From: Planococcus shenhongbingii
Lineage (GTDB): Bacteria; Bacillota; Bacilli; Bacillales_A; Planococcaceae
Direction of reading: 5' to 3'
Assembly (NCBI RefSeq): GCF_030413635.1
Contig: NZ_CP129235.1
Span: 2,046,001-2,110,000 of the forward strand
DNA length: 64,000 bases
Shown: piece after piece, positions 43,487-52,575 of the stretch
Numbering within the stretch: the first letter of the stretch is position 1
How the letters are laid out: each line of letters opens with the position of its first letter
Made by a program: the position numbers and the translations under genes
Notes under the pieces: generated by a model
Databases searched by the model: none
What the model was told of the DNA's origin: nothing
Seen by the model: the letters and a program-made list of their open reading frames with translations, nothing else

Positions 43487-45088
43487 TTATTCAAGCGGAG
43501 AGATATCTTCAACATAAGCATCAATGACAACCGGTTTATTGCTTTTTTTCGCTTTAGCCAGCGCTTCTTTCACTTCCGCACGATTCTTTGCAGTATAGCC
43601 GATCCCACCACAAGCCGCTGCAAAAGCAGCAAAATCGATATTGGCGATTTCCACATTCGTCGCTGGATTGCCTTTTTGTTCTTGTTCGTGTTCGATAAGC
43701 TGGATTTTTTGATTGTTGAAGACCACAAGCGTCATTGGCAAGTTGTATTTGACGGCCGTAACGAAATCCTGCATCCCCATGGAAAACCCGCCATCGCCAA
43801 TCAATCCAATCACTTGCCGTTCCGGATATGCCAATTTTGCAGCGATAGCTCCTGGCAGCGAACAGCCCATTGTTGCAAGCCAGGCCGATACGACAAGAGA
43901 CTGACCCGAGAGCTGCAGATAACGGGCAGTCCAGATGGTAACACTGCCAACATCAAGTGATATAACTGCATCTTTCTCCATGATTTGCTGAACTTCCGCT
44001 AATACATGCTGCGGCTGGAGAACCGGAGTTTCTTTATTCATATCTTGTTGAAGATCAGCTCGCCAAGCTTCCCGTTTCTGCATGTATGTCCCTAAAAAAT
44101 CTGCTTCTTTCTCATCTACATGCGCCGTAAACCAAGATATTACCGATCCGAGATCACCTACAATCCCTACTGTCACGGGATAATATTTTCCGATCACTCG
44201 CGGTTCGATGTCGATTTGAATCGCTGGAGCATTGTCTGGCAAATAGTCACGGTAAGGAAATGCAGTGCCTGCCAAAACCAGCAAATCCGCTTCTTTCATC
44301 GCTTCTTCAGACGGCTGGGTACCCAGTTGGCCGAGCTGCCCAAGATTTTGCGGATGATCATCCGGTATAATCCCTTTTGCAGGAAGTGAAGCGATAATGG
44401 GCGCTTTGATCTTTTCAGCAAATGCCAGCAATTCCGCTTCAGCTCCTCTCGCGCCTTTGCCAGCCAAAATCACTGGTTTTTTCGCCGCCTGAATCAAACG
44501 GGCACCTTCCTGCAAATCTTCTTCTGCCGCACGGATTTTTGGTATAGCATATGCTGAAGACGTCAAAGGTACGTCCCGTTTTACCTTTTCAGCGAATAAA
44601 TCATCCGATACAATCAATACGGCCGGTCCTTTTTCAGCGTAAGCAGTCCGGATTGCCTGGTTCAGCATGTCCGGCAGCTGTTCCGCCGTTTGCACGCGCC
44701 GGTTATAGACGGCCACATCCTCAAACATCGATTCGAGTTTCAGCTCCTGGAATGTATCCGTTCCGACCGATGTGCTGCTTACTTGGCCGACGATCGCCAG
44801 TACGGGCGTCTTGTCTTTTTGTGCATCGTATAAGCCGTTTTGTAAATGGACCGCCCCTGGTCCCGCAATCGACATGCAAACGCCGATTTTGCCAGTAAGT
44901 TTTGAATATGCGGATGCAGCCAATGCACCCGTTTCTTCGTGGCGGATTTGGATAAAACGAATCGCATCTTCTTTACGCAGTTCCTCCATAAATTCATTGA
45001 TCGAATCTCCAGGCATTCCGTAAATATGGTCTACGCCCCATTCCTTGAGCAAGTCGATTACATAACTGCCAGCCTTGTTTTCAAACAT
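43487..45088 (-). CDS. Thiamine-diphosphate-dependent pyruvate oxidase-like enzyme
   Basis: A 533-residue ThDP enzyme. The catalytic Glu is in RHEETGALAA, the FAD/central domain follows, and the ThDP motif is GDGGFSMGMQDFVTAVKYNLPMTLVVFNN (GDG...NN, about 26 residues apart). Overall pattern and length match pyruvate oxidase (SpxB, B. subtilis YdaP-like) rather than acetolactate synthase. It would convert pyruvate to acetate or acetyl-phosphate with electrons to quinone or oxygen. GAGGGGAAGCA precedes the ATG. Confidence 0.88.
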   Translation of the reverse strand: MFENKAGSYVIDLLKEWGVDHIYGMPGDSINEFMEELRKEDAIRFIQIRHEETGALAASAYSKLTGKIGVCMSIAGPGAVHLQNGLYDAQKDKTPVLAIVGQVSSTSVGTDTFQELKLESMFEDVAVYNRRVQTAEQLPDMLNQAIRTAYAEKGPAVLIVSDDLFAEKVKRDVPLTSSAYAIPKIRAAEEDLQEGARLIQAAKKPVILAGKGARGAEAELLAFAEKIKAPIIASLPAKGIIPDDHPQNLGQLGQLGTQPSEEAMKEADLLVLAGTAFPYRDYLPDNAPAIQIDIEPRVIGKYYPVTVGIVGDLGSVISWFTAHVDEKEADFLGTYMQKREAWRADLQQDMNKETPVLQPQHVLAEVQQIMEKDAVISLDVGSVTIWTARYLQLSGQSLVVSAWLATMGCSLPGAIAAKLAYPERQVIGLIGDGGFSMGMQDFVTAVKYNLPMTLVVFNNQKIQLIEHEQEQKGNPATNVEIANIDFAAFAAACGGIGYTAKNRAEVKEALAKAKKSNKPVVIDAYVEDISPLE

Positions 45089-45154
45089 TGCTTCCCCTCA
45101 TTTCTCATTAAATTTATACTGCATTCCTTTCGAGCCGCTCCACGCTTCTATTGA

Positions 45155-46192
45155 TTACTGTTCAAAAGGGCCTTCGATTACAATTTTCCCAATGGTCTTG
45201 CCTGTCAGCAATTGGTCATAGGCTTGTTTTAAATTCTCGATATTGATGGGCTTAAAGTGTTTGTTCAGCGTAGAACGCATTTTGCCTTCGTCAATCCAAT
45301 CCGCCAAGTCATTGAGGTAATGGTGTTGTTCAATCATATCTTCCGTTTGATAAATCGACCGGGTGTACATCAATTCATAAACAAACGTCACGCTTTTAGA
45401 AAAGAAAGCGATAGAGATCGGCTTTTGAGCCGGCAGAATCGAACATACCTTTCCTTGCGGCAAAATCACTTTGCCCATTGCTTCCATGTGGTCGTCGATA
45501 TTTGTCATGCAGAAAATATACTGCACTCCATCCAGACCCAACTCTTTTAATTGCTGAGGAATCGGCTCGCGGTGATTGATGACATGGTCAGCTCCATGCT
45601 CTCTTGCCCACTCGGCTGTTTCCTTCCTTGAAGCAGTACCCACCACTTGAAGGCCAACCAGTTTCGCAATCTGGGTCGCTGCTGATCCGACACCGCCTGC
45701 AGCGCCGATAATCAGAATTGTTTTTCCGCTATTATCCGCTGCAGTGCGGGAAATTCCTAAACGGTCAAACAGCGCTTCGCATACCGTTAAGCTGGTCAGC
45801 GGCATAGCCGCCGCCTGCGCAAAATCAAGGCTTTGCGGTTTTTTTCCGACGATGCGTTCATCCACCAAATGCAATTCACTTTGGCCTCCTGGCGCAGCAC
45901 TCGTACCTGCATAGAAGACTTCATCACCTGTTTTAAACAACGAACAATTTTCTCCGGTGCCCACGACCACACCGGCAACGTCGCGGCCGACAATCGTCAA
46001 TGAATCATCATTGTCTTTTTTGGCGTCACGTGTCCGTAAATCTGTCGGGTTTACCGAAATAGCCCGAACTTCGACAAGCAGATTTCTGCCGGTTGGTACG
46101 GGCCTGTCGATTTCAACGGATTCAAATTCAGGGGATTTCGACCGGTCTCCTGGCGCATAAAATCCTAATGCTTTCATTTTTTCCTGACTCAC
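45155..46192 (-). CDS. Zinc-type/quinone-oxidoreductase-like MDR dehydrogenase
   Basis: A 345-residue medium-chain dehydrogenase/reductase. The N-terminal GroES-like domain has GRDVAGVVVGTGENCSLFKTGDEVF and the Rossmann motif is IIGAAGGVGSAATQIAKL. No structural zinc Cys cluster is visible, which points to the quinone reductase/YhdH-like branch. GTG 46192 has GAGG eight bases upstream; an internal ATG is also possible. It lies 66 bp upstream of the pyruvate oxidase gene, in the same direction. Confidence 0.85.
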   Translation of the reverse strand: MSQEKMKALGFYAPGDRSKSPEFESVEIDRPVPTGRNLLVEVRAISVNPTDLRTRDAKKDNDDSLTIVGRDVAGVVVGTGENCSLFKTGDEVFYAGTSAAPGGQSELHLVDERIVGKKPQSLDFAQAAAMPLTSLTVCEALFDRLGISRTAADNSGKTILIIGAAGGVGSAATQIAKLVGLQVVGTASRKETAEWAREHGADHVINHREPIPQQLKELGLDGVQYIFCMTNIDDHMEAMGKVILPQGKVCSILPAQKPISIAFFSKSVTFVYELMYTRSIYQTEDMIEQHHYLNDLADWIDEGKMRSTLNKHFKPINIENLKQAYDQLLTGKTIGKIVIEGPFEQ

Positions 46193-46430
46193 TGGCTTCG
46201 CCTCTTTCCTTAAAGTAACTAGTGCTTCTTATGTTCTGTTGTATTTCAAAAGCTAATTTCCATTTTGGTCCTAATACCTGCTTACCCTAAAAGGGTTATG
46301 AAAAACTCAAATAATTTTCCAGGTGCCAGTTTGCAGCAGTATAAATTTGAGACAGCGATGGATGCTATAAAAATTTCAATAGACAAAAAGAGTATAATGA
46401 TTAGTACAGATGCATGGGAAAGGAGATTCT

Positions 46431-47459
46431 ATGTACAAAAATCCATATGAACAACTGTCTGGAAAGATTACTGCTCCTAAAATAACAAAAGCCGGCTTTC
46501 AAGAACTTCAATTTGATACCGGTCAGATCAAACTCAATTATGTGGCAGGTCCGGATAACGGTCCTCCACTGGTACTGATTCCTGCTCAAATGGGCATGTG
46601 GGAAAGCTATCAAAAAGTGATGGCGCCGCTCTCAAAAAAATTCCAAGTGTATGTCGTGGATATACGGGGACACGGCAAATCCAGCTGGACTCCCGGAGAC
46701 TACTCCTGGGATACTGTGGGATCTGATATGAGAGCATTTTTGGAAAATGTAGTGAAACAGAAAGCCTTAATCGCCGGCAATTCTTCAGGCGGAATCATCG
46801 CTTTATGGTGTGCAGCCAATCTCCCGCATCTTGTATCAGCCATCGTGCTGGAAGATGCCCCAGTGTTTTCTGTCGAAATGCCGCGATTCAAAGATCAGGA
46901 CCGTTTTGTCTACAACGGGTTGAAAAAGCTCGTTGACAATATAGGGGATCCGGAAAACCGGGATCTTGCCACTTATTTTAACGGGATGGAAATGCCGGTT
47001 TCAGAAACACGGGTCAAGCGGGTGCCGCCGCAGTTTATCCGCTATTTATCCAAAAAAATACAGAAATTTGAAGACGCCCATCCCGGACAGCCGATAGAAA
47101 CCGGTTTTCCAAGTACACTGAGGCTGCTGTTAAAATCACTTTCGATGTTCGACCCGGATTTTGCCCGGGCGTTTGTCGATGGCCGTTTTTATGAAGGAAT
47201 TGATCACTCCGCTGCACTCCGGCGCCTCCAGTGTCCGATTCTGGTGCTCCATGCTGATTGGCATCGCTATCCGGACTACGGGCTGGTTGGAGCTATGGAT
47301 GACCTGGATGCCGAACGGATTTTGAATTTGGCACCGCATGCCTGCTACAAAAAAATCCATGCCAACCATGTCATCCACGTCTTCAAACCAAAACAATATA
47401 TCGCGGCAATAACTGAATTCGCAGCGGAAATTCAGTTATTGCCAAAACTCGAAAAGTGA
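46431..47459 (+). CDS. Alpha/beta-hydrolase
   Basis: A 342-residue hydrolase. VVDIRGHGKS and the nucleophile elbow GNSSGG (Ser118) mark the fold, with the C-terminal His in ANHVIHVFKP. AAAGGAG five bases upstream fixes the ATG at 46431 rather than the longer in-frame start. The substrate is unknown; the family includes esterases, haloalkane dehalogenase-like and ring-cleavage hydrolases. Confidence 0.87.
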   Translation: MYKNPYEQLSGKITAPKITKAGFQELQFDTGQIKLNYVAGPDNGPPLVLIPAQMGMWESYQKVMAPLSKKFQVYVVDIRGHGKSSWTPGDYSWDTVGSDMRAFLENVVKQKALIAGNSSGGIIALWCAANLPHLVSAIVLEDAPVFSVEMPRFKDQDRFVYNGLKKLVDNIGDPENRDLATYFNGMEMPVSETRVKRVPPQFIRYLSKKIQKFEDAHPGQPIETGFPSTLRLLLKSLSMFDPDFARAFVDGRFYEGIDHSAALRRLQCPILVLHADWHRYPDYGLVGAMDDLDAERILNLAPHACYKKIHANHVIHVFKPKQYIAAITEFAAEIQLLPKLEK

Positions 47460-47572
47460 TTTTCCGGATTTTGCATAATCGGTTTTTCAGAACTGCCTAA
47501 AGAAAGATCCTTTCCGAAAACAAGGAATTCTCATCCCTAGTTTCAGAAGAATCTTCAGTTTGACCATCATCC

Positions 47573-48283
47573 TTATTGCTTGTCTTTCTGTTCAACAAGC
47601 TCTGTATATACCACGAGCCGTTCTTCATAATGCCCAATCTTCCGATTAAATGAACCGGTGCATGTAATCAAATTCAATTTGGCTTTTTTGTGGTCACCAA
47701 AGATTTTCATCAATGGCGCTTCATCAGGCAGATAGATTTTTTTCTTTGTCACCACGAACGTCAGCTGATTTCCATCTGCATCGGCAACGTGGATTTGATC
47801 ACCTTTTTCTAATTTATTTAAGCCATAAAAGATTGCAGGTCCTGATAACCCATCCACATGCCCTGCCATTACTGCATTTCCGGAGTCTCCCGGTTTTGCA
47901 CCATGTTTATACCAGCCAACGGTCTCGATATCTTCAGGCACTGCCATACTGCCATCCTTGGCTTTTCCGACATGGACGACATCCGCCTTTACATCGATAG
48001 CCGGAATCTCGATGGCTATCGGTACAACTCCAGGCGATTTCGGCTGGATGACTGGATCCATTTTCACCGGCGGTTTTGGAACTGGAATGTTTTTGTCCTC
48101 AAATTTCTCTCTGCGCATCTGCCTTTCCCATATCCGGTCGCTCAAGCTCGAATTCATGAACTCTTGCTGATTGTCACTAGATCCATTTGCCAATGTTTCC
48201 AGCGGTTGGACTGGGTTGCCATTGATTGTCGTAAATAAAAACAGGAAATACAGGAGGATAAATTTTTTGGCAAACGAAGTCAA
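47573..48283 (-). CDS. Class F sortase
   Basis: A transpeptidase that anchors surface proteins to the cell wall. An N-terminal membrane segment (KKFILLYFLFLFTTING) is followed by a linker and the catalytic domain: GHVDG (His), NLITCTGSF (Cys) and GHYEERLVVYTEL (Arg). The compact domain with VGWYKHGAKPGDSGNAVMAGHVD is class F-like. TTG 48283 is preferred (GAGG then 8 bases); upstream ATG/GTG triplets are inside the ribosome binding site. Its substrate gene lies immediately upstream, separated by a terminator-like hairpin. Confidence 0.88.
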   Translation of the reverse strand: MTSFAKKFILLYFLFLFTTINGNPVQPLETLANGSSDNQQEFMNSSLSDRIWERQMRREKFEDKNIPVPKPPVKMDPVIQPKSPGVVPIAIEIPAIDVKADVVHVGKAKDGSMAVPEDIETVGWYKHGAKPGDSGNAVMAGHVDGLSGPAIFYGLNKLEKGDQIHVADADGNQLTFVVTKKKIYLPDEAPLMKIFGDHKKAKLNLITCTGSFNRKIGHYEERLVVYTELVEQKDKQ

Positions 48284-48301
48284 ACACATCACCTCTCTGA
48301 A

Positions 48302-48328
48302 GAAAAAGAGGGGAAATTTTCCCCTCTC
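48302..48328 (-). terminator. Intercistronic hairpin between the sortase substrate and sortase
   Basis: Minus strand GAGAGGGGAAA / TTTCCCCTCTTTTTC. It would attenuate read-through from the substrate gene into sortase, giving more substrate than enzyme. Confidence 0.75.
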
Positions 48329-48340
48329 CCTTTACATCAT

Positions 48341-49681
48341 TCACTCCAAAACTTTCCTTCTGGAGAATACGAGCAAAGCAGCGATTATAAGGAAAGGCAG
48401 GCTCCAAAGAATCGAGTTCATATCAAACATGCCAGCCATGCCGCCCAGTCCGGTTTCAGGCATGGCCGGGACACCTGCGAATTTATCAGGGAATTGCTGG
48501 ACAAAAGCTGCGCTGGTAGTTTTCGCTGTAGCAAACATATGAGCATAACCTTCACGTGCAGTCGTCCAGGCTTTTGCATAATCACCTGCTACAAAGCTGT
48601 CAAATGTGCCGAGTGTTGTATCGACATGCATCTGCAAAGCTTCGGAAACAGTGTCGGCATCAAGGATTCCTTCAGTTGCTGTACTCATGAATTGAGAAAA
48701 TTCATCCCGGAACTGGCCAAGATTTGCCACGGCCGCTTCTTTTTCTTCAGCGTTATTGTTTTTAACGGCATCCACATATTGGAGATAGTATTCATTATGG
48801 CTGTTCCAAAGCGCTGCAAATTGGTTTCCGGCTTCTTCTCCGTAAATAGAAGTTGTGGCAGCAGCCTGTTTGCCCGTATTGGCGTTCAAGGCTTCAAGGC
48901 TCGCTTCAAAATCCGGTGCATCTTGGAAACGCTTCTGCATGACTGTGCCAGCAACAGCAAAGTGTTCACCGAGCAGCAGGTTCAGATCGGAGCGGAGATT
49001 GCCTGCCACTGTCAACGCCTTCGAATTATCGTATAACTCAGGGAATTGCTCCGCATATGCTGTTGATAGCGTTTTGCTCATCGTATTCACTAAATACGCC
49101 ATCGCTTCGCTTTGCATTGCGTAAGAGGTTTCAAAATCGCCTGCTACATAAGCATCAAACGACGCTTTGACCTGCTGTTCATGCGTCATGAGCATTTCTG
49201 CCACAGCGGCTTCAGGCAATTTCCCTTCAGACACCTCTGCTTGGAGGACTGCAATTTTATGGGAACCTTCTTCCATTTTGTCCATCGCATTCTGCATCGC
49301 TTGCTGGTCGTTATTGGCGGCAGCAGTCGCATATTCAACAAATAAAGCATTGTGCTCGTTCCAAAGGGCGATAAACTCATCGGCAGGGCCTTCGCCATAA
49401 ACAGAGGCAAATCCGGCGCGAAGATCTTGGCTATTCAGATTCGCCAGTTCTTTCAGCTGCTCTACATCCGGCTCTTTGTTGAAAATCTTGCGCATCAATG
49501 TAATGGTGCCAAAGCCATGTTCCGACAAAAGACGATCAATTTCACTTCTCATTTCCAAGGCTGCAGTGTCGACAGTCGCCACTTCACTTTGGTGGCTGTC
49601 TGCTAGCGCCGCCCCTCCTCCAACCGGGAGCAGCATCACTAAAATCAATAGCAGGGTAGTTGCTTTGTTCATTGCTTTCAT
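48341..49681 (-). CDS. Cell-wall-anchored surface protein (MPETG), internally duplicated
   Basis: About 446 residues: a signal peptide (TTLLLILVMLLPVGGGAALA), two homologous helical repeats of about 190 residues, the sorting motif MPETG, a membrane helix and the basic tail RRK. Repeat motifs such as SIYGEEAGNQFAALWNSHN recur as SVYGEGPADEFIALWNEHN. No enzymatic motif is seen. AGGAGG seven bases before ATG 49681 fixes the start. It is paired with the class F sortase downstream, so its wall anchoring is likely by that enzyme. Function of the helical domains is unknown. Confidence 0.88.
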   Translation of the reverse strand: MKAMNKATTLLLILVMLLPVGGGAALADSHQSEVATVDTAALEMRSEIDRLLSEHGFGTITLMRKIFNKEPDVEQLKELANLNSQDLRAGFASVYGEGPADEFIALWNEHNALFVEYATAAANNDQQAMQNAMDKMEEGSHKIAVLQAEVSEGKLPEAAVAEMLMTHEQQVKASFDAYVAGDFETSYAMQSEAMAYLVNTMSKTLSTAYAEQFPELYDNSKALTVAGNLRSDLNLLLGEHFAVAGTVMQKRFQDAPDFEASLEALNANTGKQAAATTSIYGEEAGNQFAALWNSHNEYYLQYVDAVKNNNAEEKEAAVANLGQFRDEFSQFMSTATEGILDADTVSEALQMHVDTTLGTFDSFVAGDYAKAWTTAREGYAHMFATAKTTSAAFVQQFPDKFAGVPAMPETGLGGMAGMFDMNSILWSLPFLIIAALLVFSRRKVLE

Positions 49682-49702
49682 TCCAAAACCTCCTATATTT
49701 TT

Positions 49703-49737
49703 TTGGCAACCAGTGCCCACTGTGTATGTATGGCCAA
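49703..49737 (-). promoter_or_regulatory. Structured 5' leader hairpin of the surface protein gene
   Basis: TTGGC ... GCCAA with an inner CAGTG/CACTG stem, ending 22-56 bp before the ATG. A TATAAT-like box is at 49825-49830. It could be an orphan regulatory leader. Confidence 0.4.
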
Positions 49738-49941
49738 GGAGAACATGCTAGCAAGCGCAAGCAGCCTTTACTCAGTTTCCCTTCCGGTATTTTCCTTAAA
49801 CTTATTTAACTAAATTTTCTTACTATTATATTGTTTTTTCTATCATTTCGAATAAAAATACCTTATTGGTTAGTAAAATATACCATTTACATAAGAATCT
49901 TTTGTCCGGCTTCTATTCTTAGTCTCTTTAAATATACATAT

Positions 49942-49965
49942 AAAAAAGCGCCGCTTCAGCGACGC
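49942..49965 (-). terminator. Terminator of the aldo/keto reductase gene
   Basis: Minus strand GCGTCGCT / AGCGGCGC, then six T. Confidence 0.88.
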
Positions 49966-49995
49966 ATGTTTATATAGTGTTGTTAGTTCAATTTA

Positions 49996-50976
49996 TTATC
50001 GATTAACGCTTCTCATATCCGCATATCGGTCCCCGGCCGCAATTCCCTGCGGGGCTATTTCATTGATGCGCTCTAAGTCCGCGGACGACAATTCCACTTC
50101 TAATGCGCCAATATTTTCTTCCAGGTATTTCACCCGTTTGGTGCCAGGAATCGGAACAATGTCTTCACCCTGTGCCAGCAGCCAGGCAAGCGCGAGTTGA
50201 GCTGGACGACAGCCTTTGTCCTTTGCCATTTCCTCCACTTTTTTCACCAAGTCCAAGTTCTTTTGGAAGTTTTCACCTTGGAACCGAGGCGAACGGCGGC
50301 GATAATCGTCTTCAGCCAAATCTTCAAACTTTCGGATCTGCCCTGTCAAAAACCCTCTTCCAAGCGGACTATAAGGCACAAATCCAATGCCAAGTTCCCG
50401 GCATACCGGGAGAATTTCGTCTTCCACTTCTCTGCTCCAAAGAGAATACTCCGTCTGAAGTGCCGCAATCGGGTGAACTGCTGATGCTTTCCGGAGAGTT
50501 TGCGGCGCAGCCTCAGACATGCCAAGAAAACGGACTTTCCCTTCTTTGACCAAATGACTCATAGCACCGATCGTCTCCTCAATTGGCACGTCCGGGTCAA
50601 CACGGTGCTGGTAATACAAATCGATGGTATCCAAGCCAAGACGGATCAAACTCGCATCACAGGCTTTTTCAACATAATCAGGATGGCCGTTAATGCCTTT
50701 AAAAGAGCCGTCCTCTCCTCTGACATTCCCGAATTTAGTAGCTATGACGACTTCATTGCGATGCCCCCTGATTGCCCGGCCAACCAATTCCTCGTTAGCA
50801 CCCACGCCGTACATATCAGCGGTATCCAGAAATGTAATGCCGCGGTCTATCGCTCGGTGAATCGTTTTGATCGATTCGTTGTCATTTCGTCCGCTGTAGA
50901 AATCCGACATTCCCATGCAGCCCAGCCCGATAGCGGAAACTTCAAGTTCTTGCTGTCCCAGTTTTCTTGTTTTCAT
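49996..50976 (-). CDS. Aldo/keto reductase
   Basis: A 326-residue NAD(P)H-dependent oxidoreductase. Catalytic Asp51 and Tyr56 are in LDTADMYG, Lys81 in IATKFG and His124 in [11 protein letters not shown] 50976 is used because the longer frame has no better ribosome binding site and family members start with M-x-x-R-x-L-G. The substrate is unknown; members reduce small aldehydes. Confidence 0.92.
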   Translation of the reverse strand: MKTRKLGQQELEVSAIGLGCMGMSDFYSGRNDNESIKTIHRAIDRGITFLDTADMYGVGANEELVGRAIRGHRNEVVIATKFGNVRGEDGSFKGINGHPDYVEKACDASLIRLGLDTIDLYYQHRVDPDVPIEETIGAMSHLVKEGKVRFLGMSEAAPQTLRKASAVHPIAALQTEYSLWSREVEDEILPVCRELGIGFVPYSPLGRGFLTGQIRKFEDLAEDDYRRRSPRFQGENFQKNLDLVKKVEEMAKDKGCRPAQLALAWLLAQGEDIVPIPGTKRVKYLEENIGALEVELSSADLERINEIAPQGIAAGDRYADMRSVNR

Positions 50977-51141
50977 CGTAATCACACTCTTTTCTTTTTC
51001 GATTTTGTTTAACCTCCATGGATCAATGGTCGCCAAAGGATAATCATCATCGGTAAAGCAAAAAGACACAGTTATTGGTGAAAACAAATTTCTTTCATTG
51101 GGTTACAGAACGATTATGCTTTGTTTACCTTTTTCAAGCTT

Positions 51142-51693
51142 CTATAAACTTTTCATTTCCTCTGACAGTTCTTTTAATCCCTTTTCAAAAAGGTGGCTAT
51201 CGCCAAGAAGGCTTTTAACAGCAGCCGAAGGAAGAAGTTCCGTATATTTTTCAAGATGCGTGTAAGGTACAATATTGTCGCCGGTACTATGAAAAAGGAC
51301 GATCCGCGAAATCTCTGGAAGTTTCGTTGCAAAATCATCAGTCAATGTAAAGTCTTCTTTTTTCCAGTCTTTTTCCAAACCCCAGACGGGAGAAGCAACA
51401 AGGAAGAGCGCTGGAAATGGTCCTTTTACAGGCTCTTCCGACAGAAATTTAAGCAAAGCTGAACCGCCGAGCGAATGGCCGGCCAATATCGCACCTCCTC
51501 TTAGCTTAGTGAATTCAACCGCCAATTGATCTTTCCAATCGGTGTAGACAGGATTTTCAGGATCAGGCATTTCAGGATAAAGCAGCTCAAAATCTCCATC
51601 CAGCTCTTTCTCCAAAAATCGAATAAGCCCGCTGCTGCCTTGGTTAAATCCCTGAGGCCCAGCACTATGAATGAACAAAACTTGCTTTTTCAC
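51142..51693 (-). CDS. Small alpha/beta-hydrolase (RBBP9/YdeN-like)
   Basis: About 183 residues. VLFIHSAGPQGFNQG opens the fold and GHSLGG carries the nucleophile (Ser74). Length and pattern match the RBBP9/YdeN serine-hydrolase group. GTG 51693 has GAGG eight bases upstream; ATG 51699 overlaps the ribosome binding site. Confidence 0.82.
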   Translation of the reverse strand: MKKQVLFIHSAGPQGFNQGSSGLIRFLEKELDGDFELLYPEMPDPENPVYTDWKDQLAVEFTKLRGGAILAGHSLGGSALLKFLSEEPVKGPFPALFLVASPVWGLEKDWKKEDFTLTDDFATKLPEISRIVLFHSTGDNIVPYTHLEKYTELLPSAAVKSLLGDSHLFEKGLKELSEEMKSL

Positions 51694-51773
51694 TTCCATC
51701 GCCTCTTTTCAGTTTTCTTCTATTGTATGTATGGATCCCGTCAATGTCCAAGTGGCATGTTCACAATCAGGCA

Positions 51774-51815
51774 TAAAAAAAGAATAGACCCTTCTAATAC
51801 AAGGGTCCAGTCTTT
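51774..51815 (-). terminator. Terminator of the vWA gene
   Basis: Stem AGACTGGACCCTT / AAGGGTCTATTCT (imperfect), then T run on the minus strand. Confidence 0.8.
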
Positions 51816-51816
51816 G

Positions 51817-52470
51817 TCATTCCTGAGATCGTTTATCAAAATCCACTTCAATGTCTTTTTTCCAAGTGCGGTCAACTTGCTTGCCGCGGCGGAAAGAACT
51901 GATCGTTTCACTCATCACTTTGTAATTCAACTGGGTGCCCGCTTCATCGGCGTGGTAATTGACCGCGAAGTCTTCAGCAATGCCGAAATCCCCCGCTGTC
52001 TTTACTGCATTAATATTGGCCCCCATAAAAAGGAATTCCCAATTATACAGTTCTTTCTGATGGCTGATCATCGACTTGATTTTTTTGTAATTGTATTCGC
52101 AGCTGGCGTTTTCCATGCCGTCAGTCGTAATAACGAACATCACTTTGTCAGCACGCTGGTCTTCACTGGTGCGCTTTTGCACATTGCCAATTTTATTGAT
52201 CGTTGACCCGATTGCATCAAGCAGCGCCGTGGTACCGCCGACTTCGTACTCCTCCTCGGTCATTGGCGAAATGCCTGTTATCGGCAGGCGGTCATGGAGC
52301 AGCTCGTAATCATGATTGAACAGCACTGTTGTAACTTTCACATCTCCTGGCTCTTTTTTCTGTTTAGCCAGCAGCGCATTAAACCCGCCGATCGTATCAC
52401 TTTCCAGTCCGCCCATCGAACCGCTTTTGTCGAGAATAAATACCAATTCCGTACTGTCTTTTAATGCCAT
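51817..52470 (-). CDS. von Willebrand factor A-domain protein
   Basis: A 217-residue cytosolic vWA protein. The MIDAS motif DKSGSMG is at residues 14-20, with the later Thr in EVGGTTALLDA and Asp in ITTDGMENAS. AGGAGG lies before ATG 52470. The role may be to organise a complex; the macro-domain gene lies just upstream (own terminator between). Confidence 0.88.
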   Translation of the reverse strand: MALKDSTELVFILDKSGSMGGLESDTIGGFNALLAKQKKEPGDVKVTTVLFNHDYELLHDRLPITGISPMTEEEYEVGGTTALLDAIGSTINKIGNVQKRTSEDQRADKVMFVITTDGMENASCEYNYKKIKSMISHQKELYNWEFLFMGANINAVKTAGDFGIAEDFAVNYHADEAGTQLNYKVMSETISSFRRGKQVDRTWKKDIEVDFDKRSQE

Positions 52471-52548
52471 TTTATTTTCCTCCTCAAATTGTAATCCGGA
52501 GTGCTCTCCGGTTATCATTTACAACTTAAGAATAAGCTTTTGGGCAAA

Positions 52549-52573
52549 CAAAAAGGTCGCTTGAAAAGCGACA
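52549..52573 (-). terminator. Terminator of the macro-domain gene
   Basis: GTCGCTT / AAGCGAC stem, then CTTTTTG on the minus strand. Confidence 0.8.
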
Positions 52574-52575
52574 CT

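Larger units (their letters stand above)
49682..49995. other. Intergenic region, 314 bp
   Basis: Contains the structured leader and promoter of the surface protein gene and the aldo/keto reductase terminator (49942-49965). Confidence 0.6.

Noticed and set aside
49703..49800. Cyclic-di-GMP-type riboswitch before the surface protein gene
   Set aside because: Conserved GEMM motifs (such as the GCAAAG/CCGG elements) were not found; only a simple stem is seen.
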